Of a DNA stretch of 64,000 bases, positions 17,373 to 26,175 are shown one piece after another; positions within the stretch are counted from its first letter, which is position 1, and each line of letters begins with the position of its first letter. The notes below the pieces were generated by a model. That model made no database searches, had not been told where the DNA came from, and saw only the letters and a list, made by a program, of their open reading frames with translations. The DNA lies in assembly GCF_000010805.1 (NCBI RefSeq), contig NC_012522.1, forward strand, positions 7,688,001-7,752,000, given 5' to 3'. The position numbers were made by a program, and so were the translations under genes. Origin of the DNA: Rhodococcus opacus B4 (lineage in GTDB: Bacteria; Actinomycetota; Actinomycetes; Mycobacteriales; Mycobacteriaceae).

Positions 17373-19196
17373 ATGAGCGCAACACCCGCACTGAAGAAGG
17401 CGCTGAGCCAGCGGCAGCTGACGATGATCGCGATCGGCGGGGTGATCGGTGCGGGCCTGTTCGTCGGCTCCGGCGTCGTCATCGGCGACACCGGGCCGGG
17501 TGCGTTCATCACCTACGCCCTGGCCGGGGTCCTGATCATCATGGTCATGCGGATGCTCGCCGAGATGGCCGTGGCCAACCCGTCGACCGGATCGTTCGCC
17601 GACTACTCCCGCCGGGCGCTGGGCAACTGGGCCGGTTTCTCCGTCGGATGGTTGTACTGGTACTTCTGGGTGATCGTCGTCGGCTTCGAGGCCATCGCCG
17701 GCGCGACGATCATCCAGTACTGGATCGACATCCCGCTGTGGTTGTCCGCGCTGGTCCTGATGATCCTGATGACGGCGACGAATTTGTTCTCCGTGTCGTC
17801 GTTCGGCGAGTTCGAATTCTGGTTCGCCGGCATCAAGGTCGCCGCGATCGTCGTGTTCATCGCGCTCGGCGCACTGTTCGTTCTCGGCGTGTGGCCGAAC
17901 AAGGCACTCGACTTCTCCAACCTGTGGAGCCACGGCGGGTTCCTCCCGCTCGGCGCCATGGCCGTCACCGTCGGTGTGGTCACGGTGATCTTCTCCATGG
18001 TCGGCGCGGAAATCGCGACGATCGCCGCCGCGGAGTCGTCGGATCCGGAGCGGGCGGTGACCAAGGCCGCCAACTCGGTGATCGTGCGGATCGCCGTGTT
18101 CTTCGTCGGCTCGACGTTCCTGCTGGCCACCATCCTGCCGTGGGACGACGATCAGATGGCCGCGTCCCCGTTCGTCGCCGCGTTCACCGAGATGGGGATC
18201 CCGTACGCCGACGACATCATGAACGCCGTTGTGCTGACGGCGGTGCTGAGCTGCCTCAACTCGGGCATGTACACCGCCTCCCGCATGCTGTTCGTCCTCG
18301 CCGCGCGCCGGGAGGCACCCGCCCAGCTCGTCAGGGTGACCCGTCGCGGGGTGCCGGCCATCGCGATCCTCGCCTCCTCGGTCGTCGGCTTTCTGTGCGT
18401 GATCGCCGCGGCCGTCTCGCCGGACACCGTCTTCGCGTTCCTGCTGAACTCCAGCGGCGCGATCATCCTGTTCGTCTACCTGCTCATCGCCGTCTCGCAG
18501 ATCGTGCTGCGATACCGCACCCCGGCCTCGGAACTGCGGGTCAAGATGTGGCTGTTCCCGGTGCTGTCGATCATCACCGCCGCCGCGATCGTGGCGATCC
18601 TGGTGCAGATGTACCTGCAGGAGGACGTGCGGTCGCAACTCGTGCTGAGCCTGGTGTCGTGGGCCGTCGTCATCGTGCTGTTCCTCGCCAACACCTGGTA
18701 CGTGCGCCGGCGGCCCGCCGTCGAGGGGGCCGCCGCGACCACCCGGCCTCACCGGGTGCTGGTGCTGGCCAACCAGACCGTCGAGTCGAAGGAAATGCTC
18801 GACGAACTCCGCCGCATCGGCGCGGATCGGGAAGCCGTCTACTTCGTGGTCGTGCCGGCCAGCCCGATCGAGACCGGAACCGCCGCCACCCACGGCCCGC
18901 TCGACGTCGCGGAAGCGACGCGGGAAGTCGCCCGGCAGCGACTCGACGACACACTGGCGACACTCCGCTCCGAAGACCTCGACGCGGACGGCGAAGTGGG
19001 GGACTACCGGCCGCTGCGCGCACTGGCCACCGGCGTCGAGTCGTTCCATCCGGATCAGATCGTCATCTCCACGCTGCCGCCCGAAGAGTCGGTGTGGCAC
19101 CGGTTCGACGTCGTGGACCGCGCCCGCGCCGAACACGGGGTGCCGGTCACCCACGTCGTCGCGAACCCGGTCGGCGCAGGGAAACCCGCTCGATGA
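17373..19196 (+). CDS. Amino-acid permease with C-terminal soluble domain
   Basis: 607 aa, with GGAGGG before ATG. Residues 1-460 are an APC-type permease (QLTMIAIGGVIGAGLFVGSG, VNP-like VANPSTGSFADYSRRALG, LNSGMYTASRML), closest in look to GABA/aromatic amino-acid permeases. After the last membrane helix an added cytosolic domain of about 140 residues begins RPHRVLVLANQTVESKEMLDEL and includes ADQIVISTLPP-like segments resembling the nucleotide-binding USP fold. Its stop overlaps the ATG of a universal stress protein gene, linking transport to USP-type regulation. Confidence 0.88.
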   Translation: MSATPALKKALSQRQLTMIAIGGVIGAGLFVGSGVVIGDTGPGAFITYALAGVLIIMVMRMLAEMAVANPSTGSFADYSRRALGNWAGFSVGWLYWYFWVIVVGFEAIAGATIIQYWIDIPLWLSALVLMILMTATNLFSVSSFGEFEFWFAGIKVAAIVVFIALGALFVLGVWPNKALDFSNLWSHGGFLPLGAMAVTVGVVTVIFSMVGAEIATIAAAESSDPERAVTKAANSVIVRIAVFFVGSTFLLATILPWDDDQMAASPFVAAFTEMGIPYADDIMNAVVLTAVLSCLNSGMYTASRMLFVLAARREAPAQLVRVTRRGVPAIAILASSVVGFLCVIAAAVSPDTVFAFLLNSSGAIILFVYLLIAVSQIVLRYRTPASELRVKMWLFPVLSIITAAAIVAILVQMYLQEDVRSQLVLSLVSWAVVIVLFLANTWYVRRRPAVEGAAATTRPHRVLVLANQTVESKEMLDELRRIGADREAVYFVVVPASPIETGTAATHGPLDVAEATREVARQRLDDTLATLRSEDLDADGEVGDYRPLRALATGVESFHPDQIVISTLPPEESVWHRFDVVDRARAEHGVPVTHVVANPVGAGKPAR

Positions 19197-20083
19197 CGAT
19201 CATCGCCGGATTCAGCGCGAGCCGTCAGGGGACCGCGCCGCTGCACCTGGCGGCACGGATAGCGCGCTGGACCGGCGAGACGGTCGTGGCCGCGGCGATC
19301 GTGGAACAGCCGTGGCCGGGAAAGGACGAGCCCATCGACCGCGAGTACCTGCGCTACGTCACCGCGGAGGCGTCGCGGGCACTGGACGGGGTGGTCGGCG
19401 GTCTGCCGGGAAACCCGGACATCCCGACCGTCGTCCACCGATCGACCTCGATTCCCACCGGGCTGATCGAACTCGCCGCCGCTCACGACGCCACCCTCGT
19501 CGTGGTCGGGTCGTCGTCGTCCGGGCTGCTGGGCCGGGTGGCGCTGGGCAGCGTCACCGAGCGACTCGTGCACACCGCAGCGGTGCCCGTCGCGATCGCG
19601 CCGCGCGGGTACCCGCCGCTGCCCGGACCCATCCGCAGGCTCACCGCCGCCTACGGCGGCGAAGCCGACGTCAACGGACTCATCGCCGCCACGGCCGCGA
19701 TGGCCGCCCGGTGGCCGGTGACGTTGCGGATCGTGTCGTTCACAGTGCGGCCCGTGTCCAGATTCGGTGGTGCAATCGAGCAGTCGACCGAGGATCTCGT
19801 CGTCCGGCAGTGGACTCGCCGGACAACCGACGACATCGCCCGCCAACTCGACGCGGTTCGCGCCCGCATCCCGGTCCCCGACGTGGACGTGGAGATCGGC
19901 AGCGGTACCGACTGGCGCGGGGCGGTCGAGGCCGTGTCCTGGGAGCCCGACGACATGCTGGTACTGGGTTCGGGAGCCGCCGGACCCGCCGCCCACGTAT
20001 TCCTCGGCTCCGCCGCCTCGAAGATCCTGCGGCACGCTCCCGTGCCCGTGATGATCGTGCCGAGACACGCACCGGCGGGATGA
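19193..20083 (+). CDS. Tandem universal stress protein
   Basis: 296 aa with two UspA modules. The first (MTIIAGFSASRQGTAPLHLA ... VVVGSSSSGLLGRVALGSVTERLVHTA) has the ATP-binding G-x2-G-x9-G(S/T) pattern; the second ends DDMLVLGSGAAG ... ASKILRHAPVPVMIVPR with a similar but degenerate loop. It overlaps the permease gene by 4 bp (ATGA), so the two are coexpressed. Likely an adenine-nucleotide-responsive stress protein. Confidence 0.88.
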   Translation: MTIIAGFSASRQGTAPLHLAARIARWTGETVVAAAIVEQPWPGKDEPIDREYLRYVTAEASRALDGVVGGLPGNPDIPTVVHRSTSIPTGLIELAAAHDATLVVVGSSSSGLLGRVALGSVTERLVHTAAVPVAIAPRGYPPLPGPIRRLTAAYGGEADVNGLIAATAAMAARWPVTLRIVSFTVRPVSRFGGAIEQSTEDLVVRQWTRRTTDDIARQLDAVRARIPVPDVDVEIGSGTDWRGAVEAVSWEPDDMLVLGSGAAGPAAHVFLGSAASKILRHAPVPVMIVPRHAPAG

Positions 20084-20086
20084 CCG

Positions 20087-20974
20087 TCAGTGGTCGGCCA
20101 CCGCCGCCGCGGCGGATGCCCGGCGACGCCGGGACGCGGTGATCCGGCGACCGATCACGCCCTGCCGCGGCGCGAACAGATAGACCAGCGCGAAGACCGC
20201 GCCCTGGGACAGCACGACCATGCCGCCGCTGGCGGTGTCGAGGTGATAACTCAGATACAGACCGATGACGGCGCAGGACGCCGAGATCGCCGGCGCGATG
20301 ACCAGCATCCGATGGAAACTGTCGGTCAGCAGGTACGCCGTCGCCCCGGGAATGATCAGCATGGCCACGACCAGGATGACACCGACGGCCTGCAGGGCCA
20401 CCACCGCCGTCAGGGCCAGCAGCCCCAGCAGCGCCGCCCCGAGCATCCGGGGGTTCAGGCCGATGGCGTGCGCATGGGTGGGATCGAAGGCGTACAGCGT
20501 GAAGTCGCGGCGCTTGACGATCAGTGCCACGAACACGAACGCCCCGAGGATCGCGATCTGGACGAGGTCGGACCGGCTGACACCCAGCAGGTTTCCGAAA
20601 ATGATGTGGTTCAGATCGGTTTGGCTCGGGGTCACGGAGACCAGCACCAGTCCGAGGGCGAACAGGGTGGAGAACACGATGCCGATCGCGGCGTCCTCCT
20701 TGACCCGGCTGGTGTCGCGGACCAGCCCGATCAACGCAACGGCGAGGAATCCGAAGATCACCGCGCCGATCGCGAACGGGGCGCCGACGATGTAGGCCAG
20801 GACCACGCCGGGCAGGACGGCGTGCGAGACCGCATCACCCATCAGCGACCAGCCGATCAGCACCAGCCAGCATGACAGCACCGCACACACCACCGCCGCG
20901 ATCAGGGTGGTGATCAGCGCACGGACCATGAAGTCGTAGCGCAGGGGGTCGACGAAGAAGTCGATGACGTCCAT
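20087..20974 (-). CDS. Metal ABC transporter permease (ABC-3 family, Mn/Zn type)
   Basis: 295 aa, about eight membrane helices. MRALITTLIAAVVCAVLSCWLVLIGWSLMGDAVSHAVLPGV is the family's N-terminal pattern, and LKRRDFTLYAFDPTHAHAIGL-like and GVILVVAMLIIPGATAYLL blocks follow. Third gene of a binding protein-ATPase-permease operon for a divalent metal, probably manganese. It lies 6 bp after the ATPase gene. Confidence 0.9.
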   Translation of the reverse strand: MDVIDFFVDPLRYDFMVRALITTLIAAVVCAVLSCWLVLIGWSLMGDAVSHAVLPGVVLAYIVGAPFAIGAVIFGFLAVALIGLVRDTSRVKEDAAIGIVFSTLFALGLVLVSVTPSQTDLNHIIFGNLLGVSRSDLVQIAILGAFVFVALIVKRRDFTLYAFDPTHAHAIGLNPRMLGAALLGLLALTAVVALQAVGVILVVAMLIIPGATAYLLTDSFHRMLVIAPAISASCAVIGLYLSYHLDTASGGMVVLSQGAVFALVYLFAPRQGVIGRRITASRRRRASAAAAVADH

Positions 20975-20980
20975 TGATTC

Positions 20981-21718
20981 TCAGGTCCTTGTCATCACGT
21001 CGAGGCCGAAGGCGGCCGCCAGATTCTCCGGTTGCAGCACGACCGACGGGTCGCCGTGCATCAGCACCGTGCGCAGCAGCAGGATTGCCTCGTCGGCCAG
21101 GTCCGGTAGCGCATGCAGGTCGTGGGTGGAGACCAGGATCGCCGCACCCGCGTCGGCGAGTTCGCGCAGCAGCGCGGTGATGGTGGCCTCGGAGCGCTTG
21201 TCGACGCCGGCGAACGGCTCGTCGAGCAGAAGGATGGTGGCGCCCTGCGCAATTCCGCGGGCGACGAACGTGCGCTTCTTCTGGCCGCCGGACAGTTGCC
21301 CGATCTGCCGGTCCGCCAGGTCCGTGAGTTCGACGCGTTCGAGAGCGTGGTCCACGGCCTCGCGGTCGGCTTTTCTGGGCCGCCGGGTCGGTCCCATGCG
21401 CCCGTACCGGCCGGTCATCACCACGTCACGCACCGACAGCGGGAACGTCCAGTCGACGTCCTCGCTCTGCGGGACGTACCCCAGCACCCCGCCCTTGCGA
21501 GCCGCGGCCGGCGCCGCGCCGTTGATGCGAACCGTACCGGTATCGGGTTTGACCGTGCCCATGATCGACTTGAACAGGGTGGACTTGCCGGAACCGTTCA
21601 TGCCGACGAGTCCGCAGACGCGTCCGGGGCGCAGGGCGAGGGAGACCCGGTCGAGCGCGAGCACGTCGCCGTAGTGGACGGTGACGTCCCGGACCTCGAC
21701 CGCCGGTTGCGTGGTCAT
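20981..21718 (-). CDS. Metal ABC transporter ATP-binding protein
   Basis: 245 aa. Walker A GMNGSGKST, signature QLSGGQKKRTF, Walker B ILLLDEPF and the switch His in STHDLHAL are intact. It energises the divalent metal importer with the permease downstream and the binding lipoprotein upstream, whose stop overlaps its start by 4 bp. Confidence 0.92.
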   Translation of the reverse strand: MTTQPAVEVRDVTVHYGDVLALDRVSLALRPGRVCGLVGMNGSGKSTLFKSIMGTVKPDTGTVRINGAAPAAARKGGVLGYVPQSEDVDWTFPLSVRDVVMTGRYGRMGPTRRPRKADREAVDHALERVELTDLADRQIGQLSGGQKKRTFVARGIAQGATILLLDEPFAGVDKRSEATITALLRELADAGAAILVSTHDLHALPDLADEAILLLRTVLMHGDPSVVLQPENLAAAFGLDVMTRT

Positions 21719-22662
21719 GACTGCCGCCCGTTCAACGCGGAGGTGAGGGTGTCGGCGTCGTGCCGGATCAGGTCGAGGTACGTCGGCACGGGCCCGTCCG
21801 CCTCGGACAGCGAGTCGACGTAGAGGGTGCCACCGAACGCGGCGCCGGACGCTTCGACGACGCGTTGCATCGGCGCATCCGACACCGTGGATTCGCAGAA
21901 CACCGCCGGAACCCGGTTCTGCTTCACGAACTCGATCGTCGACGCGATCTGCTGGGGAGTGGCCTGCTGTTCGGCGTTGACCGGCCAGATGTACTTCTCG
22001 GTCAGCCCCGCGTCACGGGCAAGATACGAGAACGCTCCCTCACACGTGACCAGCGCGCGCTCGTTGGCCGGCAGTGCGCCCAGTTCGGCGACCAGTTCGT
22101 CCTGCACCTTCTGCAACTGCGCCTTGTACGCGTCGCCGTTGGAACGGTAGTCGGCGGCATGAGCGGAATCGAGTTCGCTGAACGCGGCGACCATGTTGTC
22201 GACGTAGATCTGCACGTTCAGCGGTGACATCCAGGCGTGCGGATTCGGTTTGCCCGCGTACGCGTCTTCACCGATCGCGATCGGCTCGACGCCCTCGCTG
22301 ACGACCACGTGCTCGACATCCAGCCCGTCGACGAACTGGCCGAACCAGGCCTCCAGGTTCATACCGTTGTCGAGGATCAGGTCGGCCTGCGCGGCCTTCT
22401 TGATATCGCCCGGGGTGGGCTCGTATCCGTGAATTTCCGCGCCCGCCTTGGTGATCGACTCGACGGTCAGGTGTTCGCCGCCGACGTTCGCGGCGATGTC
22501 GGCAAGCACCGTGAACGTGGTCAGCACCACCGGTTTGTCGTCGGCGGGGCCGCCGCTGTCGCCACATCCGGACAGCATCAGTGTCGCGGCCAGCGCTGTC
22601 AGTACCGCGGCAGCGGTCACCGGCCGTCGTCGGGCACCCACCATGAAGGACGTTGATTTCAC
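21715..22662 (-). CDS. Metal ABC transporter substrate-binding lipoprotein (Mn-type)
   Basis: 315 aa from GTG 22662 (ATG 22644 is an alternative). A lipobox LMLSGC places the lipidated Cys near residue 33. Ligand positions are readable: His in GAEIHGYEP, His in NPHAWMSP, Glu in TCEGAFSYLARD and Asp in GTLYVDSLS. The two-His/Glu/Asp set and the absence of a His-rich loop favour manganese over zinc. First gene of the operon; -10 TAGAAT lies seven bases upstream of the GTG, suggesting a nearly leaderless mRNA, with a palindrome at 22679-22692. Confidence 0.88.
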   Translation of the reverse strand: MKSTSFMVGARRRPVTAAAVLTALAATLMLSGCGDSGGPADDKPVVLTTFTVLADIAANVGGEHLTVESITKAGAEIHGYEPTPGDIKKAAQADLILDNGMNLEAWFGQFVDGLDVEHVVVSEGVEPIAIGEDAYAGKPNPHAWMSPLNVQIYVDNMVAAFSELDSAHAADYRSNGDAYKAQLQKVQDELVAELGALPANERALVTCEGAFSYLARDAGLTEKYIWPVNAEQQATPQQIASTIEFVKQNRVPAVFCESTVSDAPMQRVVEASGAAFGGTLYVDSLSEADGPVPTYLDLIRHDADTLTSALNGRQS

Positions 22663-22678
22663 GTGGCGAATTCTAATG

Positions 22679-22692
22679 TTCGGTTCACCGAA
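22679..22692 (-). promoter_or_regulatory. Perfect palindrome in the metal importer promoter
   Basis: TTCGGTTCACCGAA: 6-bp arms with a 2-bp centre, placed between the -10 hexamer (22670-22675) and the -35 region. This is where a metal-dependent repressor such as MntR or Zur would act; the sequence does not match the common Zur box. Confidence 0.6.
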
Positions 22693-22890
22693 ACCACAAG
22701 TGCGGATCGTCCAGCCGTAGGATCTGGCGGCGACGACCACGGTGTCGGCGCACTGTCGGTCGTGAGCCAGGGGAGTGGGCCGCTGGTGCTCGCCTGAAGG
22801 CCTGCCGGTGAATTCGGCCGACATTCATCGATGGTGAACATCTGCGCGCTGAACGCGGGGAGTGAGAAGAAAATTCTTTAAACTGATCCA

Positions 22891-23436
22891 ATGAAGAAGA
22901 ATGTTCCAGGCGCGCCGTACGCCGAAGGGCCGCGATCGAATGATGTGCGAGCGGGGGCGCCGATCGATGATGTCGACCGGATCCTTCTCGATCAACTCTC
23001 GCGGGACGCCCGTACCCCCAACAACGCCCTCGCCGCTCTCGCGGGCATCGCGCCGTCGACCTGCCTGGGTCGTGTGCGCTCCCTGATCGACCGCGGAGTG
23101 ATCCGCGGCTTCCATGCGGACATCGACCCCGCCGCACTCGGCAGGGATCTGCAGGCGATGATCGCAGTTCGCGTGCAGGCCAATGCGAGACAGCACCTCG
23201 GGCAGCTTGCCGAGCAACTCGCCACCCTCGACGACGTGCTGAACGTGTACTTCATCGCGGGTGCCGACGACTACCTCATCCACGTCGCCACCGGCAGCAG
23301 TGAGGGGCTGAGGCGTTTCGTCCTCGACCACCTCAGTGCGCACCCTGCGGTCGCCTCGACCGAGACCATCCTGATCTTCGAACACGTGCGCCCGCGACTC
23401 GGGGCGCCGCAGGTCGAGTCGCCTCCGGGCCGCTGA
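22891..23436 (+). CDS. Lrp/AsnC family transcriptional regulator
   Basis: 181 aa. A 26-residue tail precedes the helix-turn-helix (IDDVDRILLDQLSRDARTPNNALAALAGIAPSTCLGRVRSLIDRGVI), then the AsnC/RAM effector domain (LDDVLNVYFIAGADDYLIHVAT ... VASTETILIFEHV). Lrp-type proteins sense amino acids. Divergent from the metal importer with a 228-bp gap; the target is unknown and may be distant. Confidence 0.9.
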   Translation: MKKNVPGAPYAEGPRSNDVRAGAPIDDVDRILLDQLSRDARTPNNALAALAGIAPSTCLGRVRSLIDRGVIRGFHADIDPAALGRDLQAMIAVRVQANARQHLGQLAEQLATLDDVLNVYFIAGADDYLIHVATGSSEGLRRFVLDHLSAHPAVASTETILIFEHVRPRLGAPQVESPPGR

Positions 23437-23451
23437 GGTAGCCGAGGCCCG

Positions 23452-23793
23452 TCAGCTGGCGGGGTCGTACTGGAACGCGCGCACTTCCTGCGCGCAGCGG
23501 CAGGCGACCGCGATCTTCGCGGCCCATTCCAGTGCCGCCTGTCGGGAGGGCAGTTCGAGTACCGCGAAGCCGCCGTCGAGCTGTGTCGTCTGCGGGTAGG
23601 TACCCTCGGTCACCGTTCCGTCCCCATCGACCATGACCGGCGGAACGCTGTCGTCGATGCCGCCGCCGAACACCCAGACGCCCGCGTCCTTCGCCTCCCG
23701 GACCACGGCGTGCGACGCATCCGACACTGCCTGCAGATCCGCGTCGGGAAAGACCATGGCGTCACTGGGAAACGAGATCAAGTACTTCGTCAT
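23452..23793 (-). CDS. YCII-related protein
   Basis: 113 aa: MTKYLISFPSDAMVFPDADL ... VTEGTYPQTTQLDGGFAVLELPSRQAALEWAAKIA. The fold and length match YCII/DGPF proteins, but the DGPF motif itself is altered to EGTY, and no sigma factor gene adjoins it. Single gene, convergent with the Lrp regulator. Confidence 0.8.
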   Translation of the reverse strand: MTKYLISFPSDAMVFPDADLQAVSDASHAVVREAKDAGVWVFGGGIDDSVPPVMVDGDGTVTEGTYPQTTQLDGGFAVLELPSRQAALEWAAKIAVACRCAQEVRAFQYDPAS

Positions 23794-23912
23794 CGCGTCG
23801 ACTTCTTCCTCGCATCGGATGAGCGGACTCAGGGCACGCTCGACAGTAAGGGACCGAGACGACGAGTGGCTTCAGTCGAACACAGGTTCGATTATCTGTT
23901 ACGGTGACGGTC

Positions 23913-23953
23913 GGCGCCGGTGACGAGGTAGGGAAGACCTCGTCACCGGCGCC
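23913..23953. repeat. Orphan 16-bp perfect stem-loop
   Basis: GGCGCCGGTGACGAGG (23913-23928), nine-base loop, exact complement 23938-23953. No gene ends close enough on either strand to make it an ordinary terminator, and no U-run follows. Confidence 0.6.
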
Positions 23954-24217
23954 GTCTGGTACCTCGCGCGTGCCGGTATCCGGCGATCAATCGATCGCCG
24001 TGCGGAGGGGTTGCTCGGGTCTCTCGTGTTGCGGTTGGGGGGCACGCGGTCGGGGCACCGAGGTGTTGTCTGTGATTTCGTCGGCCGTGGGCGCGTGGCC
24101 GGGCTCGGTGACGGGCCGGCTGGTATGGGCATCGGGGTCGCCGGTGCCGCCCTTCCCGCCGTAGAAAAGGGTGATTCACGGTTCATTGTTCGCCGGCATC
24201 GTAGGAGACTGGGTGGA

Positions 24218-24232
24218 GGACCATTGCGGTCC
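24218..24232 (+). promoter_or_regulatory. Inverted repeat upstream of the DUF1876 gene
   Basis: GGACC-ATTGC-GGTCC, 30 bp before the start codon. It recalls the DosR half-sites GGGAC/GTCCC, but the spacing is three bases longer than in the mycobacterial consensus. Confidence 0.3.
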
Positions 24233-24261
24233 CGCACCCACACGGAACGGAGGCCACCGAC

Positions 24262-24543
24262 ATGAGTGAGACGACATGGCTGGTGGAGGTTGTCATCGAC
24301 GAACACGACTCGGACGAAGGTGGCTCCAGAACCCGCGCGCAGGCGAGGCTCCGAACCCGCGACACCCGTACGTTCGTCGGGTCCGGTCTCGCCCGCCGGA
24401 ACCCGGACGACACCGAGATTCCGGAGATCGGGGAGGAGTTGGCTACGGCACGCGCGCTGTCCGACCTCGCCCACCAACTGATCGAGGCCACTGCGGCGGA
24501 TGTGGAATCGGCGACTCACAGCCGCGTTCATCTGACCGGATGA
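24262..24543 (+). CDS. DUF1876 domain protein
   Basis: 93 aa, GGAGG eight bases before ATG. WLVEVVIDEHD ... TRAQARLRTRDTRTFVGSGLARRNPDDTEIPEIGEELATARALSDLAHQL is the DUF1876 pattern (dsRBD-like fold, mycobacterial Rv1738 type). In mycobacteria such genes belong to the hypoxia/dormancy regulon and are linked to ribosome hibernation-like roles. It converges with an Acg-like nitroreductase, another dormancy-type family, supporting a shared stress context. Confidence 0.88.
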   Translation: MSETTWLVEVVIDEHDSDEGGSRTRAQARLRTRDTRTFVGSGLARRNPDDTEIPEIGEELATARALSDLAHQLIEATAADVESATHSRVHLTG

Positions 24544-24551
24544 GTGCCCCG

Positions 24552-25540
24552 TCAGTGGGGGATGCGGCGCCGGCCGACGGAAAAGACCGATTCGACGGGC
24601 CGTCTGGGTGTTTGCCGCGGTGCCGACTTCTTCTCGGTAGTACCCACCCTGATCAGGGCCTGCGGGAACCCGTGGTCGGGGAGCAGGTCGCGGATGATCT
24701 CCCGGCCCTGACGGAGTTCGGTCATGTGGGTGAGCGGGCAGGTCGACAAACCGCCGACGGTGGCCTCGAGCAGCACCGCCGACAGGGCCTCCCCGGCGCG
24801 GAGCCACTCACCGCGACCGTCCGCGGCGGTGCTGAGCACCAGCACCGTCGAGCGGTCCGGCTCCGTGGTCGCACCGGGGTCTCGGCCGGCGGGGAAGCGA
24901 CGCCCGATGTCGACGCGGTCCCGGTCGTCCGCGGTGGCGAGTGCGTCGGGGGGATTCCGCCCTGCGCGATGGAATGACCGGCCCACCAATGCAGCTCGGT
25001 CTGGTAGGCGGTTTCGTACTTTCGTGCGGCGGCGGTCGTTTCGGTTGCTCGTGCGAGCACCGGTCGCGCCTCCTGCCTCAGCACGGTCAGGTGCACGTCC
25101 CGGCGGTGTACTACGTCGTTCAACGCGGCGGGCAGCGGCGACTTCACGCTGACCGGCCCGAAGGGCCTGCGGTCGGAGTGTCGGTGCCGGATCGCGGCGA
25201 GCAGATCGAAGTCGTGCGACTGGGGCCGGGCCTCGTGACGGAACCGGATCGTCGCCAGGTGACCCGAGTGCGGCCCCTCCGGGACACGCCGGACGTCCGC
25301 TGCCCATTTGAGTGCAGTCAGCGCCGTCTGGAGATGATGCAGTGCTGCACCGCAGCTGACGACCAACTGCCGGCCCGTCGGGTCGGTGGAAGCCAGGACG
25401 CGGCCGCGTGCGGTGTAGAGGTCGAGTTGACCGTCGGTGTAGGTCCATTCCCACGGCTGGCTGTTGTGTACCGACGGCGCCCGGCAGGCGAGGTCCACGG
25501 CGATTCGGACGACGTTCTCGTCGGGAATGGTGCTGTTCAC
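24552..25540 (-). pseudogene. Acg-like nitroreductase family protein, frameshifted
   Basis: The N-terminal two thirds (CRAPSVHNSQPWEWTYTDGQ ... HRHSDRRPFGPV) read in one frame to about 24960; the C-terminal part (STVLVLSTAADGRGEWLRAGEALSAVLLEATVGG ... LRQGREIIRDLL ... PQALIRVG) continues in another. The shift lies at a run of six G (24948-24953), so one added or lost G explains it; a sequencing error or a recent mutation is equally possible. Joined length about 330 aa matches Acg (Rv2032)-type FMN proteins. Start GTG at 25540. Confidence 0.8.
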
Positions 25541-26175
25541 GATCGCATCCTGGGGTGAATCGCGTTCCGCTCCTGCCGGCGGGGGTGCCGGTGCCTGTGT
25601 TCTCAGTGTTCGCCGTCCGTCGGCGCGGGATCAGGGCCGATGGTCACCGGCGGGCGACGGGGATGGCCCCTGCATTTCGTCGGGGTGACGTAAGGGTCGG
25701 GGTGACGTAAGGAAGGGGTAGCGCACGACACCGTTCCCACTTGTCGATGCGGCGTGGCCGCCCACGGCCAGCATCGTCTTACACGGCCAGATCGTGTGCA
25801 TGGCTATCGATGGGTGAAGCGGAATCCGGGGGCGGGTCGATGTGTTCGGCCGGGGCGTGGATGTCGATACCGTTGAGCGGTGCCGCGGCCTATGGGGCGA
25901 GTGTGATTCCGGTCGGTGGGAATCGGTCACCGCAGCCGAGTCCGGTTCGACGTTCTCAGCTGGGGCGTGTCATGGGGGAGCGCGTGCCGTCGAAACTGTG
26001 TGTGTTGCGGTGCGGTTTCTGCGCGCAGTGGCGGTGATCCTGCTGTGGGTCACCGTCGTGTTGCGACCGATCCGGGCGCTGCCGGTTTTCATTCACGCAG
26101 GGTGCGGATCGCCCCCTCCGGAAGGGTCGGCCCGATGCCCGAGAGACTCATTGTGCCGGTCGGGGATTTGGGGGT
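25541..26175. other. Gene-poor stretch with a 17-bp tandem duplication
   Basis: No convincing gene: the open frames lack ribosome sites and domains. It contains two perfect tandem copies of gtcggggtgacgtaagg at 25679-25695 and 25696-25712. It marks the junction between the stress genes and the replicon-end island. Confidence 0.5.
25679..25712. repeat. 17-bp perfect tandem repeat, two copies
   Basis: gtcggggtgacgtaagg is present twice head to tail, without a spacer. Confidence 0.9.

Larger units (their letters stand above)
23794..24261. other. Intergenic region with orphan hairpins
   Basis: No supported gene. It contains the 16-bp perfect stem-loop at 23913-23953 and a second smaller inverted repeat (GGCGATC-aatc-GATCGCC at 23982-23999). 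A minus-strand frame of protein-like composition (GGKGGTGDPDAHTSRPVTEP) is interrupted by an in-frame stop and has no start. Confidence 0.5.

Noticed and set aside
17319-19154. 611-codon open frame on the minus strand opposite the amino-acid permease
   Set aside because: His/Asp/Arg/Gly-rich composition of an antisense shadow in GC-rich DNA; the plus-strand permease is unmistakable.
23943-24179. Possible small minus-strand gene containing GGKGGTGDPDAH
   Set aside because: In-frame stop upstream, no start codon, Pro/Arg-rich alternative frames.
24218-24232. DosR box before DUF1876
   Set aside because: Half-sites resemble it, but the spacing is three bases too long, so it is kept only as an unassigned inverted repeat.
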